Source: CAVVIG01 sp050249955 (GTDB taxonomy: Bacteria > Acidobacteriota > Vicinamibacteria > Vicinamibacterales > CAVVIG01). From it: a stretch of 64,000 bases of DNA. Shown here one piece after another: positions 33,478 to 42,542 of this stretch. Location of the stretch: contig JBFWPN010000017.1 in NCBI GenBank assembly GCA_050249955.1, positions 17,338 through 81,337 of the forward strand, given 5' to 3'. Each line of letters opens with the position of its first letter. Position 1 is the stretch's first letter. The translations under genes were made by a program, and so were the position numbers. A model generated the notes under the pieces. That model was not told where the DNA came from. It saw nothing but the letters and a program-made list of their open reading frames with translations, and did no database searches.

Positions 33478-34889
33478 GAGCCTCCCACAGCCTTAAGTCT
33501 CAAGATTACCACGGCTTGCACAGGGTCCGTGACCTGAAAATCCCGGTCGAGCGCGTGCCCGACAACCCACACGAGCCGCCCATCCCTGTCGGTCACGATC
33601 GGGATCCGCTCCCGGTCCTCCCTGGGGACCTTCCGGTCCACCAGCAGGTCCTGGACCTTTCGGGTACCCGCTGCCCGGCGGATGCGGTCGCCCGGACGGC
33701 GGCTGCGAACCGCCAGTCCGCCGGCCACCATCTGTTTCGGCACAACGACCGTCGCCCCGTTGGGCTCCGGCGCGTTTTCTGCCGACGGCAGTACCTCGGC
33801 CGACATCACACACCCGATCTCCGGAATGGCCGCCTCGCCGGGGACAGGCAACAGGTGGCTGAACTCCGGAAACCGGCCGGCGGAAACGGACGGGCGGCGG
33901 CCGGCTGAACCGGCGGGTCTACCCGTTAAGACGACAAGCCCGCCTTCACGTTGCACGCGCTGGCCCGGCCCGTCGAATCCCTCCGACTCCCCGATGACCA
34001 CGGCCCAGGTCCGCCGCACATCATCGACGCCGATGGGGCGGGTGCTGGACGCCCGGCTGAGGAGGCGGTGGAGCCCCCGCCACGCCACGGCGCGGGGAAC
34101 GGCCAGAGCCGCCCCGGCGGACACACGCCAGGCGCCGGACGGCGATTGGGTGGCGTGGTGCTCGAGCCAGTCGTCGGCCAGTCCGGCGAGATATTCCTCA
34201 TCCGCCCGCGCCAGCTCGGCCGCCCCGGCCAGCGCCTCGACGACCCGTGGATTGAACCGGTCGATCAGCAGCGGCAGGAGTTCGGCTCGCACCCGGTTCC
34301 TCGGGACCCCCACGTCGTCGTTCGTGGCGTCGTGCACGTACCTGATGCCGGCTGCATCGAGAAACGCGCGAAGGTCCGCTCGCGAACACTCGAGCAGCGG
34401 CCGGATGACCCGGTCGTTCCGGGGATGCATGGCCGAGAGCCCCCGGCTGCCAGCCCCGCGGACGAGGCGCAGCAGGAAGGTCTCCGCCTGGTCGTCCTGC
34501 GTGTGACCGAGCGCGACAACGTCAGCGTGACTGGCGTCGGCGGCACGGACGTAGAAGTCGTACCGCAGCACGTGCGCGGCATCCTCGAGCGACCGACCGG
34601 AACGCGCCGCGTCTGCCCGAACGTCGGCGCCGTCGAGGTGGAACGGAAGGCCCATGGACTCTGCCACGCCGGCACAGAAGCGGGCATCGGCCCTGGATTC
34701 AGGCCGGAGCTGATGGTCGAAGTGCGCGACCGCGACGAGCACGAGCTCCCCGGCATCGTGAAGCTGCCGAAGGAGGTGTAGAAGGGCGATCGAGTCGGGA
34801 CCGCCCGAGACGGCCGCCAGGACGCGAGTGTCAGGCCCGGCGAGGTGATACCGCCGGAGCGTCCGCCGAACGAGTCCGATCAGCGACAT
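33471..34889 (-). CDS. tilS: tRNA(Ile)-lysidine synthetase
   Basis: This 472-aa enzyme converts the wobble C of tRNA-Ile2(CAU) to lysidine, changing its decoding from AUG to AUA. The PP-loop SGGPDS starts near residue 29, and DHQLRPESRAD plus the GHTQDDQAETFLLRLVRG segment are typical. The C-terminal TilS domain has SRRPGDRIRRAAGTRKVQDL. A CAU-anticodon tRNA lies directly upstream. It starts the ftsH-folP-cdaA block; no hpt gene lies between tilS and ftsH, unlike many Gram-positives. Confidence 0.95.
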
Positions 34890-34923
34890 GCGGTGACAAC
34901 CCGGGGACTGCGTGGAAGGCTGG

Positions 34924-34982
34924 CTGTCGAGTGGTGCCCCTCGACGTGCTCGGGGCGACCACGAGCCTGTCGAGTGGTGCCG
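34924..34982. repeat. REP-like palindromic element abutting the tRNA 3' end
   Basis: The core CTCGACGTGCTCG-N9-CGAGCCTGTCGAG pairs over 11 of 13 bases. A 15-bp direct repeat, CTGTCGAGTGGTGCC, flanks the core (34924-34938 and 34967-34981). The second copy includes the tRNA CCA end. A related element lies at 44695-44734. Confidence 0.6.
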
Positions 34983-35051
34983 GAGGGCGGACTTGAACCG
35001 CCGACCCCGCGCTTATGAGACGCGTGCTCTCACCAACTGAGCTACTCCGGC
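34975..35051 (-). tRNA. tRNA with CAU anticodon (tRNA-Met, or tRNA-Ile2)
   Basis: This is a complete cloverleaf of 77 nt with an encoded CCA. The acceptor stem is GCCGGAG/CTCCGGC, the D-loop AGCTCAGTTGGTGAGAGC, the anticodon loop CTCATAA (CAU) and the T-arm GGCGGTTCAAGTCCGCC. G1-C72 rules out the initiator. Elongator Met is the default call. Because tilS is the next gene, tRNA-Ile2 (lysidine-modified) cannot be excluded. Confidence 0.95.
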
Positions 35052-35108
35052 GCCAGAACACCCGATGATAGCACGGCCGTCGGGCCTGCCGGGATGGCGG
35101 AATCGGGG

Positions 35109-36089
35109 TCAGCGTGCGGCGGTCTCCGGGGCCGCACCCGTTGCGGCTTCGTGCAGGATGGCTGCAGCCAGCAGGGGCACCATCAGCTCGTGATGCCCGA
35201 CGAGCGAGTAGCCATGTCCGTGGGTCCCACGGGTGGGGCGCGACACGACGTTGGTCTGCGGGCGATAGCCGCGGATGAAGTCGAGGTTCACCGTGGTGAG
35301 CTCCGCCAGCGCGCGCCCCTGATTGCGGGCCAGCGCCACGGCCTTGAGGAAGACCTCAGGGAGCACCACGGCCGAACCACAATTCAGGAACACCCCCCGC
35401 TCGAGGCGGGCCACGTTGGAGACGAAGTAGCGGAAGTCGCGAAGGCTGCCCTCGCCGAGCGCCGCACCGTTCGCCGCCGGGTGCATGTGGATGATGTCGG
35501 TGCCGATCGCCACGTGCACGGTGACCGGCACACCCAGCCGTCCGGCCGTCGCGAGCAGGCTGGCCCGCGCGAACTGCGGGCTTCGCTCGTGCAGGTATGC
35601 GGACACGGCCTGCCCGATCCCCTGTCCCCGACCGACCCCCTCGTTAATCGCCGCGTTCAGCAGGCGGCCGGTCTCGTCGGCCATGCCGAACGTGCCGGCC
35701 CCCAGCGACTGGTCGACATCCTCGGATGTCGCGCCGGCGAGCGCCACCTCGAAGTCGTGAATCACGGCGGCGCCATTGGTGGCGATGGCGGAGACGAACC
35801 CTCGCTCCATGAGGTCGATCAGGACCGGCGAGAGACCGGTCTTGATGACGTGCGCGCCGATGCCCCAGACCACGCCGGCTCCGGACGCCTGCGCGCGCGC
35901 AACCGCGCGCGCCACGGTTCTCAGGTCGGCCGCCGCCAGCACGTTGGGAAGGGCGTCGAGGAACGCCCCGATGGTCGCACCTTCCGGCACCGGTCGCGCG
36001 AAGTCCGACGCGTGCGCCTTGCTCGGACGCGACTTCAGGGGATAGGTCCGGATACCCGAGAGGTCAAAGAGCTCGTAGTCAAAGGCCAT
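35109..36089 (-). CDS. Deoxyhypusine-synthase-like protein
   Basis: This 326-aa protein matches the deoxyhypusine synthase family in GAHVIKTGLSP, ATNGAAVIHDFE, GTFGMADETG and HVAIGTDIIHMHP. True DHS modifies eIF5A, which bacteria lack. Bacterial relatives include homospermidine-synthase-like enzymes, so a polyamine or other NAD-dependent reaction is possible. The active-site Lys of DHS is not evident to me. The ATG at 36089 gives the natural N-terminus FDYELFDLSG. It stands alone between the tRNA and queA. Confidence 0.75.
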   Translation of the reverse strand: MAFDYELFDLSGIRTYPLKSRPSKAHASDFARPVPEGATIGAFLDALPNVLAAADLRTVARAVARAQASGAGVVWGIGAHVIKTGLSPVLIDLMERGFVSAIATNGAAVIHDFEVALAGATSEDVDQSLGAGTFGMADETGRLLNAAINEGVGRGQGIGQAVSAYLHERSPQFARASLLATAGRLGVPVTVHVAIGTDIIHMHPAANGAALGEGSLRDFRYFVSNVARLERGVFLNCGSAVVLPEVFLKAVALARNQGRALAELTTVNLDFIRGYRPQTNVVSRPTRGTHGHGYSLVGHHELMVPLLAAAILHEAATGAAPETAAR

Positions 36090-36150
36090 GGCTCGACGGT
36101 GACAACCGTAATGCACAACGGCGCGGCGGCACAACCATCACCGTCCCGGC

Positions 36151-37227
36151 TCACAGGACGAGCATGGCATCGCCGTAGCTGTAGAAGCGGTAGCGCTCCG
36201 CCACTGCGGTGCGGTAGGCCTGCAGCACATGGTCGCGGCCGCCGAAGGCCGACACCAGCATCAGCAGCGAGGACTGCGGCAGGTGAAAGTTCGTGAGCAG
36301 CCCGCTCAGGATACGAAACTCGAAGCCTGGGTAGATGAACAGGTCGGTCGTCCCGGTCCCGGCGGCGATACGGCCGCCGTGGGCGCGCCCCACACTCTCC
36401 AGCGTGCGGGTGGACGTGGTGCCCACCGCAATCACCCGGCGTCCTTCATCGAGCGCGGCGCTGATCGCGTCCGCGGCATCCTGCCCGATCGCGTAGTGTT
36501 CGGACTCCATCCGGTGCTCCTCGACAGCGTCGACCCGAATGGGCTGGAAGGTACCGTAGCCGACGTGGAGCGTCACCTCCGCTCGCCGAATCCCCCGAGC
36601 GGCCAACTGGTCCAGCAGCACGGGCGTGAAGTGCAGCCCGGCGGTGGGAGCAGCGATGGACCCGCGTGACTGCGCGAAGACCGTCTGGTAGCGGTCCCGG
36701 TCGCCCGCCTCGTCCGCGCGCCTGATGTAGGGCGGCAGCGGCATGTGACCGATCGCGTCCACGGCCCGCTCGACAGACAGGTCGCCATCGGTCCACAGCC
36801 GGACGACGCGCCGCCCGAAGAAGCGCCGCTCCAGAATCTCGCCGTGGATCGTGGCCGCCCCCTCGAAGGCGACGCGTGCCCCCGGCTTGAGTTTCTGCCC
36901 CGGATGCACGAGGGCCTCCCAGAGCTCGGCTCCGGATGGCTCGCGCTCGAGGCGGGTGACGAGGAGGCACTCGACCGCCCCCCCGCTCGGGTCGCGCCGG
37001 CCCAGCAACCGGGCCGGGAAGACGCGCGTGTTGTTCACCACGAGGAGATCGCCCGCGCGCAACAGGAGGGGCAGCTCGGCAATCGTGTGGTGCGCGATGG
37101 CGCCGGAGTGCCGGTCGAGCGCAAGCAGCCTCGACGTGCCACGCTCGGCGGGGGGAGCCTGCGCGATCAGCTCAGGTGGGAGCTCGAAGTCGAAGTCGGA
37201 GACCTGCACGCAGGGACGATCGTACAT
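36151..37227 (-). CDS. queA: S-adenosylmethionine:tRNA ribosyltransferase-isomerase
   Basis: This 358-aa enzyme transfers the ribosyl part of SAM to preQ1 in tRNA, giving epoxyqueuosine. SDFDFELPPELIAQ, VNNTRVFPARLLG and PTAGLHFTPVLL are the conserved blocks, and TNFHLPQSSLLMLVSAFGG closes the domain. The start is uncertain between the ATG at 37227 and a GTG at 37209; neither has an ideal ribosome-binding site. It pairs functionally with queC and queE. It is divergent from the thioredoxin-reductase-like gene (57 bp gap). Confidence 0.95.
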   Translation of the reverse strand: MYDRPCVQVSDFDFELPPELIAQAPPAERGTSRLLALDRHSGAIAHHTIAELPLLLRAGDLLVVNNTRVFPARLLGRRDPSGGAVECLLVTRLEREPSGAELWEALVHPGQKLKPGARVAFEGAATIHGEILERRFFGRRVVRLWTDGDLSVERAVDAIGHMPLPPYIRRADEAGDRDRYQTVFAQSRGSIAAPTAGLHFTPVLLDQLAARGIRRAEVTLHVGYGTFQPIRVDAVEEHRMESEHYAIGQDAADAISAALDEGRRVIAVGTTSTRTLESVGRAHGGRIAAGTGTTDLFIYPGFEFRILSGLLTNFHLPQSSLLMLVSAFGGRDHVLQAYRTAVAERYRFYSYGDAMLVL

Positions 37228-37284
37228 CCTCCAGCACGGCATTGAGGCCGGCCGCATGGTGACCGTCTTGCAGAGGTCCGGGCC

Positions 37285-38178
37285 GTGTTCGACGTCGTGG
37301 TGGCGGGAGGTGGACCCGCCGGACTGAGCGCAGCCCTCATGCTGGGGCGCTGCAGGCGGCGTGTGCTGCTCTGCGACGAGGGGCAGCCGCGGAACCGGTG
37401 GTCGCGTGCGCTCCATGGTTATCTCACGCGTGACGGCATTCCTCCCGCCGACCTGAACGCCCTTGGCCGGTCCGAGCTGGAACAGTACGGCGTCCGTTGC
37501 CGGGCGGTTCGCGTGACCGACGCGCGCCGGCAGGACGACACGTTCCACGTGCATCTTGGCGATGGCGGCACCGTGCTGTCGCGCTACCTGCTGATCGCCA
37601 CTGGCGTCGTCGACGAGGTGCCTGACGTCGAGGGGTTCGCGGCGTGCTATGGGCGGTCGGTCTTCCACTGTCCTTACTGCGACGGGTGGGAGCAGCGGGA
37701 TCGGCGGCTGGCGGCGTTCGGCCGTGGCCGGAGCGGCGCGGCACTCGCGCTCTCGCTCAGGACGTGGAGTCCGCGCGTCGTGCTCCTGTCTCACGGCTCA
37801 CCCCCGCCATCGGCGGTCGTGGATCGGCTGGGCAGGAACGACATCGTGGTGATCCCGGCGCGCGCCACCCGCCTGCGGCACGACGAAGGTCGGCTGACGG
37901 CCGTGGACGTCGAGGGCGGCGCCACGCACCCGCTCGATGCGCTCTTCTTCACCGCGGCGCAACATCCGCGGTGCAACCTGGCACAGGCGCTCGGGTGCGC
38001 CTTCAATGCCAAGGGGACGGTCGACACCGGCACGCTTGGCAACACCAACGTCCCAGGCGTGTACGTGGTGGGCGACGCGTCCCGCGACGCCCAGTTCGCG
38101 ATCGTCGCAGCTGCCGAGGGCACGAAGGCGGCACTGGCGATCAACCAGGCGCTGCAGCAGGAGGACCTGCGCCCGTGA
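37285..38178 (+). CDS. Thioredoxin-reductase-like flavoprotein
   Basis: This 297-aa FAD/NAD(P)-dependent oxidoreductase has the FAD motif GGGPAGLSAAL (8-18). The redox Cys pair is C129-PY-C132 followed by DGWE. The NAD(P) motif GRGRSG (146-151) differs from the usual GGGxxA. FAD-contacting VYVVGDAS is near the C-terminus. It is close to small bacterial thioredoxin-reductase-like proteins whose partner is not known, and no thioredoxin is encoded nearby. It starts with a GTG. Its stop overlaps the start of the AI-2E gene. Confidence 0.88.
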   Translation: MFDVVVAGGGPAGLSAALMLGRCRRRVLLCDEGQPRNRWSRALHGYLTRDGIPPADLNALGRSELEQYGVRCRAVRVTDARRQDDTFHVHLGDGGTVLSRYLLIATGVVDEVPDVEGFAACYGRSVFHCPYCDGWEQRDRRLAAFGRGRSGAALALSLRTWSPRVVLLSHGSPPPSAVVDRLGRNDIVVIPARATRLRHDEGRLTAVDVEGGATHPLDALFFTAAQHPRCNLAQALGCAFNAKGTVDTGTLGNTNVPGVYVVGDASRDAQFAIVAAAEGTKAALAINQALQQEDLRP

Positions 38179-39365
38179 ACAGTGAGCCGAAGTTCGTGAC
38201 GACACCTCCGTCCGAGGGTACGGTCAGGCCCACGCTGGAAACCACGCACGCCGAAGACGGCGCCCCGCTCGTGCCCATTCCGGTGGACATGCGCAACGCG
38301 GCCGTCACGCTGATGGCGGTCATCGCGGGCGTCGCGGTCCTGCACTACGCCCAGGCGGTCTTCATCCCGCTGGTGCTCGGGGTCCTGATCAGCTACGCAC
38401 TCGACCCGCTCGTCTCGCGCCTGGCACAGGTCCATGTGCCGCGGCCGCTCGGTGCGGCCGTCCTGATCCTCGGAATGGTGGGCGGCGGCGGCCTCGGGCT
38501 GTACCAGCTCCGGGGGCAGGCCCAGCAGATCGTCCAGCAACTGCCCGACGGGGCACGCCGCCTGCGCCAGACACTCGAACAGCAGCAGGGGGGAACCACT
38601 GACGCGCTCGAGAAGGTGCAACAGGCCGCCGACGAACTGGAGAAGGCGGCCGATTCGGCCGGCGCCGGCGCTGCGGCGCCCCCCGGTGTCACGAGAGTGC
38701 AGGTCGAGGAGCCGCTCTTCAGGGTCGGCGACTACGTGCGCTGGGGATCCATGGGCATCGTGGCGGCCGCCGGGCAACTCCTGCTGGTGCTCTTTCTCGC
38801 CTACTTCCTGCTCGCCACGGGCGACCTCTACAGGCGCAAGCTCGTGAAGATCGTGGGACCGTCGCTCACCAAGAAGAAGATCACGGTGCAGATCCTCCAG
38901 GAGATCGACCGGCAGATCGAGTCGTTCCTGCTCGTGCAGGTGTTCACGAGTGCGGTGGTCGGCGTGGCCACCTGGCTGGCATTCAGGTGGATCGGGCTCG
39001 AGCAGGCGGCCGTCTGGGGGCTGCTGGCCGGCGTGTTCAACTCGATCCCCTACGTGGGTCCGGTCGTGGTGTCCGGGGGGACGGCCGTCATTGCCTTCCT
39101 GCAGTTCGGCACCGTGGAGATGGCGCTGTTCGCGTCCTCAGTCGCGCTGGTGATCACGAGCCTGGAGGGATTCCTGCTCACGCCCTGGCTGACCAGTCGC
39201 GCAGCCCGCATGAATGCCGTGGCCGTGTTCGTCGGACTGCTGTTCTGGGGATGGGTCTGGAACGTCTGGGGGATGCTGCTGGCCGTACCGATGCTGATGG
39301 TGATCAAGTCGGTCTGCGATCACGTCGAGGACTTCAAGGGGGTTGGCGAACTCCTCGGCGACTGA
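38175..39365 (+). CDS. AI-2E family transporter (UPF0118)
   Basis: This 396-aa polytopic membrane protein has two N-terminal helices (AVTLMAVIAGVAVLHYAQAVFIPLVLG region), a soluble loop with a coiled coil (about 115-165), and five to six further helices. FLAYFLLATGD, WGLLAGVFNSIPYVGP and the final VWGMLLAVPMLMVIK are family signatures. Members include TqsA for autoinducer-2 export and Na+/H+ antiporters, so the cargo is open. The GTG at 38175 overlaps the previous stop. Confidence 0.9.
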   Translation: MNSEPKFVTTPPSEGTVRPTLETTHAEDGAPLVPIPVDMRNAAVTLMAVIAGVAVLHYAQAVFIPLVLGVLISYALDPLVSRLAQVHVPRPLGAAVLILGMVGGGGLGLYQLRGQAQQIVQQLPDGARRLRQTLEQQQGGTTDALEKVQQAADELEKAADSAGAGAAAPPGVTRVQVEEPLFRVGDYVRWGSMGIVAAAGQLLLVLFLAYFLLATGDLYRRKLVKIVGPSLTKKKITVQILQEIDRQIESFLLVQVFTSAVVGVATWLAFRWIGLEQAAVWGLLAGVFNSIPYVGPVVVSGGTAVIAFLQFGTVEMALFASSVALVITSLEGFLLTPWLTSRAARMNAVAVFVGLLFWGWVWNVWGMLLAVPMLMVIKSVCDHVEDFKGVGELLGD

Positions 39366-39377
39366 CGGGCACGTCGG

Positions 39378-40307
39378 TCAGACGAACTGCGAAAGATCGA
39401 AGCGCCCGCGCTTCTGCGTGAGCGGCTTCCAGAGATCGCCCACCCGTTCGAGGCGGTCCGGCACGTTGCGCAGCGTGAAGTCCTCGATGCGGATGCCGCC
39501 CTCCACTTCGTCCCACGTGACCGGTGTCGACACCGTGGCCTCGGGCCGCGGGCGCACCGAGTAGATGGAGGCCAGCGTACGGCCCCAGGCGTTCTGGTTG
39601 TAATCCACGAGCACGCGGCCGTGCGGGCGCTTCGCAATCCGGTACTCCGCCGTCATGAGGCCCGGGTGCCGTACCGCCAGTTCCTGCACCAGGGCCTTGG
39701 CGAAGGTCCACACCTGCTTCTGCGTGGGTCCGCGCTCGATGGGCACGTAGACATGCAACCCCTTCGAGCCGGTTGTCTTCACGAGCGACCGCATCCGCAG
39801 CGCATCGAGCGCCTCCTTCACAATCAGCCCGGTGTCACGCACCCGGGCGAAGTCTGCCCCCGGGCCAGGGTCCAGGTCGAAGTGCACGTAGTCGGGCCGG
39901 TCCACATCGTCACAGGTCGCATACCACTGGTTCAGGTCGATGCACCCCAGGTTGATCACCCACAGCAGCGACGCCCGGTCCTGCACCATCGGAAAGTCGA
40001 TCACGTTCCCGGACCCGTGGGTGATGGTGCAGATCTCCACCCAGTCCGGCCGCGGTGACGGCGCGCGCTTCATGAAGAAGAACTCGCCTGCCGCCCCGTG
40101 CGGGTAGCGCTTCATGACCATGGCCCTGTTCTTCACGTGTGGCAGCAGGTGCGTCGACACGGCGAGGTAGTAGCGCAGCAGGTCGCCCTTCGTGAGGCCG
40201 AGCCCATCCCAGAAGATCTTCCGGAGGTTGGTGAGGCGGACCTCCCTCCGGTCCACCTCGAGGATCGCGTGGTCCACGTCGGCCGGAATGGTGGGCAGCA
40301 CGGGCAT
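39378..40307 (-). CDS. Stand-alone LigD-type polymerase/primase domain
   Basis: This 309-aa protein is the polymerase (eukaryotic-type primase) domain of bacterial NHEJ LigD as a separate protein. Marks are RLTNLRKIFW, GDLLRYY, FFMKRAPS and the catalytic metal pair in VHFDLDPGP. TGSKGLHVYVP and the nucleotide-binding KRPHGRVLVDYNQN follow. It could act in DNA end repair with Ku and a ligase, but neither gene is in the window. The ATG at 40307 gives a start near the family norm. It converges with the AI-2E gene over 12 bp. Confidence 0.93.
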   Translation of the reverse strand: MPVLPTIPADVDHAILEVDRREVRLTNLRKIFWDGLGLTKGDLLRYYLAVSTHLLPHVKNRAMVMKRYPHGAAGEFFFMKRAPSPRPDWVEICTITHGSGNVIDFPMVQDRASLLWVINLGCIDLNQWYATCDDVDRPDYVHFDLDPGPGADFARVRDTGLIVKEALDALRMRSLVKTTGSKGLHVYVPIERGPTQKQVWTFAKALVQELAVRHPGLMTAEYRIAKRPHGRVLVDYNQNAWGRTLASIYSVRPRPEATVSTPVTWDEVEGGIRIEDFTLRNVPDRLERVGDLWKPLTQKRGRFDLSQFV

Positions 40308-40312
40308 GCGAG

Positions 40313-40999
40313 CTACGCAGAACCTGTGTGCGCGGCAGGCGAGGACCGCAGCGGCTCGAGCTTCGGGGGCCTGACGCCGTGACGCACCGACCCTCCCAGC
40401 GGCGCGTACGGGAGTTCCTCTCCCGAAGCGACCCGACGCAGCATGAGCCCGCCCCGGCTCATGTCGCCGCGGCCCACGAAGTCGGTCGGGAAGCAGAGCT
40501 GCTCGCCGAATACGCCGAGCAGCACGTCGACGTACTTCGGCGACGCGATGCTTCCGAGCAGGACCACGTCGCAGGCTCCCGCGGCATCGAGCAGCATGCG
40601 TGCGCTCTGCTCGAGCGGCCGCCGGTAGTGCTCGTTTCCGGCATCGATGGCGCACGCGGCGAAGGACCGGACGGCGTCGAGCGTGATTGCGGTGTCGGGG
40701 CTGCGCAACCCCGCGTTCGGTGTGATGACGTGGATGCCCCCGGCAAGGCCCTCGCCAGCATCCACTGGCGGCAGCGACGCGAACCGCCGCGCGTAGGCCA
40801 GCTTCCCGCGGAAGTACAGGCCGCTGACGAACGAGAAGACCTCGCCGAGCGGAGCACCGGACGGGTCACGCAGCCGCGCGGCCAGGCCGAAGGCCGCCCG
40901 GTCCGAGAGCAGCATCTGCGCCCGCTTGCCGGAGCAGTTCGCAGGAGACAGCAGGAAGATGCGCGCGCGATCAGAGCCAGGGCCGACCGAGGACGACAT
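40313..40999 (-). CDS. Conserved protein of unknown function beside the LigD-like gene
   Basis: I do not recognise this 228-aa protein. It has a soluble alpha/beta look, with RIFLLSPANCSGKRA near the start (a P-loop-like NCSGKR), EVFSFVSGLYFRGK and HVITPNAGL. VVLLGSIASPKYVDVLL resembles a nucleotide- or base-recognition segment. The gene overlaps DUF4112 by 29 bp and ends 5 bp before the LigD-like gene. A role in DNA repair is suggested only by context. The start at 40999 is provisional. Confidence 0.65.
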   Translation of the reverse strand: MSSSVGPGSDRARIFLLSPANCSGKRAQMLLSDRAAFGLAARLRDPSGAPLGEVFSFVSGLYFRGKLAYARRFASLPPVDAGEGLAGGIHVITPNAGLRSPDTAITLDAVRSFAACAIDAGNEHYRRPLEQSARMLLDAAGACDVVLLGSIASPKYVDVLLGVFGEQLCFPTDFVGRGDMSRGGLMLRRVASGEELPYAPLGGSVRHGVRPPKLEPLRSSPAAHTGSA

Positions 41000-41432
41000 G
41001 CAGGAGCCAGTACAGCACGATGACTGGAAGGCTGGCAATCGCGACAATGGCCAGGATGACGCCGACGACGAACAGCCAGTCGCCGGCAGCCGCCCGGCGC
41101 TGCCCACCCGCATGACGCTCGAGCAGTGCGAGGTTACGGGTGCTGGCCTGCCAGAAGACGTCTGCGACGTCGCCAGCCAGCGGAACCACGCCGATCAGCA
41201 GGTCGAGGCCGACGTTCATCAGCATCCTGAGCTGGACGACGCGCGGCACGCGCATCCGGTGCGCTTCGACGACCATCGCGCAGGCCAGCAGGGCCGTCAG
41301 GGCGTCACCCGCCCACGGTACCAGGCCGATGATCGGATCCCAGCCGAACCGGATATCCGTGCCGGGCACGCGGAACGCTTGGTCGAGCAGGCGCTGCCAC
41401 GTCCTCAGCCGTTCCAGGTTCGGGATGTTCAT
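40971..41432 (-). CDS. DUF4112 membrane protein
   Basis: This 153-aa protein of the DUF4112 family has RLLDQAFRVPGT, GWDPIIGLVPWAGD and DLLIGVVPLAGDVADVFW, the family repeat. It has two to three membrane-embedded segments and a strong C-terminal helix (VVGVILAIVAIASLPVIVLYWLL). No function is established for the family. It overlaps the next unknown gene by 29 bp, so both are likely co-translated. It follows fabH by about 70 bp. Confidence 0.88.
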   Translation of the reverse strand: MNIPNLERLRTWQRLLDQAFRVPGTDIRFGWDPIIGLVPWAGDALTALLACAMVVEAHRMRVPRVVQLRMLMNVGLDLLIGVVPLAGDVADVFWQASTRNLALLERHAGGQRRAAAGDWLFVVGVILAIVAIASLPVIVLYWLLHVVLGRPWL

Positions 41433-41501
41433 GGCACCACTGCCACCACGAACGATGCCACGACCGGGTTGGCCAGCCGGCGACGAGGTGCCGTGGAACC
41501 G

Positions 41502-42542
41502 TCAGTATCCCCAGCGCAGCAGCACCGACCCGACCGTGAACCCGGCGCCGACCGAGCAGAGCAGGACGAGGTCGCCCTTCTTCAGCCGCCCCTCGGCAAT
41601 CGCATCGTTGAGCGCGAGCGGGATGGTCGCGGCGGTCGTGTTGCCGAACCGCTCGATGTTGATGATGACCTTGCCCTGGTCGATGCCGAGCTTCTCGGAC
41701 GCGGCCTGGATAATCCGCCGGTTGGCCTGGTGTGAGACGAACAGCGCCAGGTCGTCCGGCCTGATGTTGTTGCGCTCCATGATCCGGCGCGCAATCTCCT
41801 CGGTCTTCCTGACGGCGAACTTGAACACCGTCTGCCCGTCCTGCTTCACGTAGTGCAGCCGCTGGTCGACGGTGTCCCTCGACGGCGGCCGCAGGCTGCC
41901 GCCGGCCGGCATGCACAGTGCGGGACCACCACTGCCGTCCACCTCGTGCTCGAAGTCGATGATCGCCGGTTCGCCAGCTCCTGCGGCAGAGACGACGACC
42001 GCACCCGCACCGTCGCCGAACAGCACGCAGGTGGCGCGGTCCGTGTAGTCGATGATGCTCGACATCACGTCGGCGCCGATGACCAGGGCATGTTCGTGGC
42101 ACCCCGCCGCCACCAGCTGGCTGCCGGCGGTCAGCGCGTAGGTGAACGCCGAACAGGCGGCACTGACGTCGAAACCCCAGGCGTTGTGCGCCCCGATCTT
42201 GTGCTGGACGAGGCAGGCCGTGCTCGGGAACATCATGTCCGGCGTGACGGTCCCGACGACGATGACGCCGATGTCGTCGGGCGTGAGGCCGGCCCGCCGG
42301 ATCGCTTCCAGTCCGGCCTCCCTGGCGAGGTCGGAGGTGGCCACGCCGGGATCGACAATGTGGCGCTCGCGAATGCCCGTGCGCTGCAGGATCCACTCGT
42401 CGGTGGTGTCGACCAGCTTCTCGAGATCGCGATTGGTCAGCAGGCGAGGCGGCACGTAGGTCGCCAGCGACCTGATATAGACGGGACGGCCTCCGCAACG
42501 CGGCGTGCGTCGCACCTGCCCCTGCTCCTGAGCGCTTACCAC
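41502..42542 (-). CDS. fabH: 3-oxoacyl-[acyl-carrier-protein] synthase III
   Basis: This 346-aa enzyme starts fatty-acid synthesis by condensing acetyl-CoA with malonyl-ACP. The catalytic Cys is in SAACSAFTYA, His in SHQANRRI and Asn in ERFGNTTA. The GTG at 42542 overlaps the ruvB stop, giving about 20 extra N-terminal residues; a GTG at 42515 would be a closer fit to the family. It is one of several fabH-like types, and an actual FASII role is the default. Co-location with the ruv genes is unusual. Confidence 0.93.
   Translation of the reverse strand: MVSAQEQGQVRRTPRCGGRPVYIRSLATYVPPRLLTNRDLEKLVDTTDEWILQRTGIRERHIVDPGVATSDLAREAGLEAIRRAGLTPDDIGVIVVGTVTPDMMFPSTACLVQHKIGAHNAWGFDVSAACSAFTYALTAGSQLVAAGCHEHALVIGADVMSSIIDYTDRATCVLFGDGAGAVVVSAAGAGEPAIIDFEHEVDGSGGPALCMPAGGSLRPPSRDTVDQRLHYVKQDGQTVFKFAVRKTEEIARRIMERNNIRPDDLALFVSHQANRRIIQAASEKLGIDQGKVIINIERFGNTTAATIPLALNDAIAEGRLKKGDLVLLCSVGAGFTVGSVLLRWGY

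Noticed and set aside
34924..34981. Possible integration (att) site: direct repeat that includes the tRNA 3' end
   Set aside because: The repeat units are only 29 bp apart, enclose a REP-like palindrome and no integrase is nearby.
36151..37794. A 547-codon frame that would extend QueA by nearly 190 residues
   Set aside because: The extension lies opposite the thioredoxin-reductase-like gene and has no domain; QueA homologues start at VSDFDFEL.
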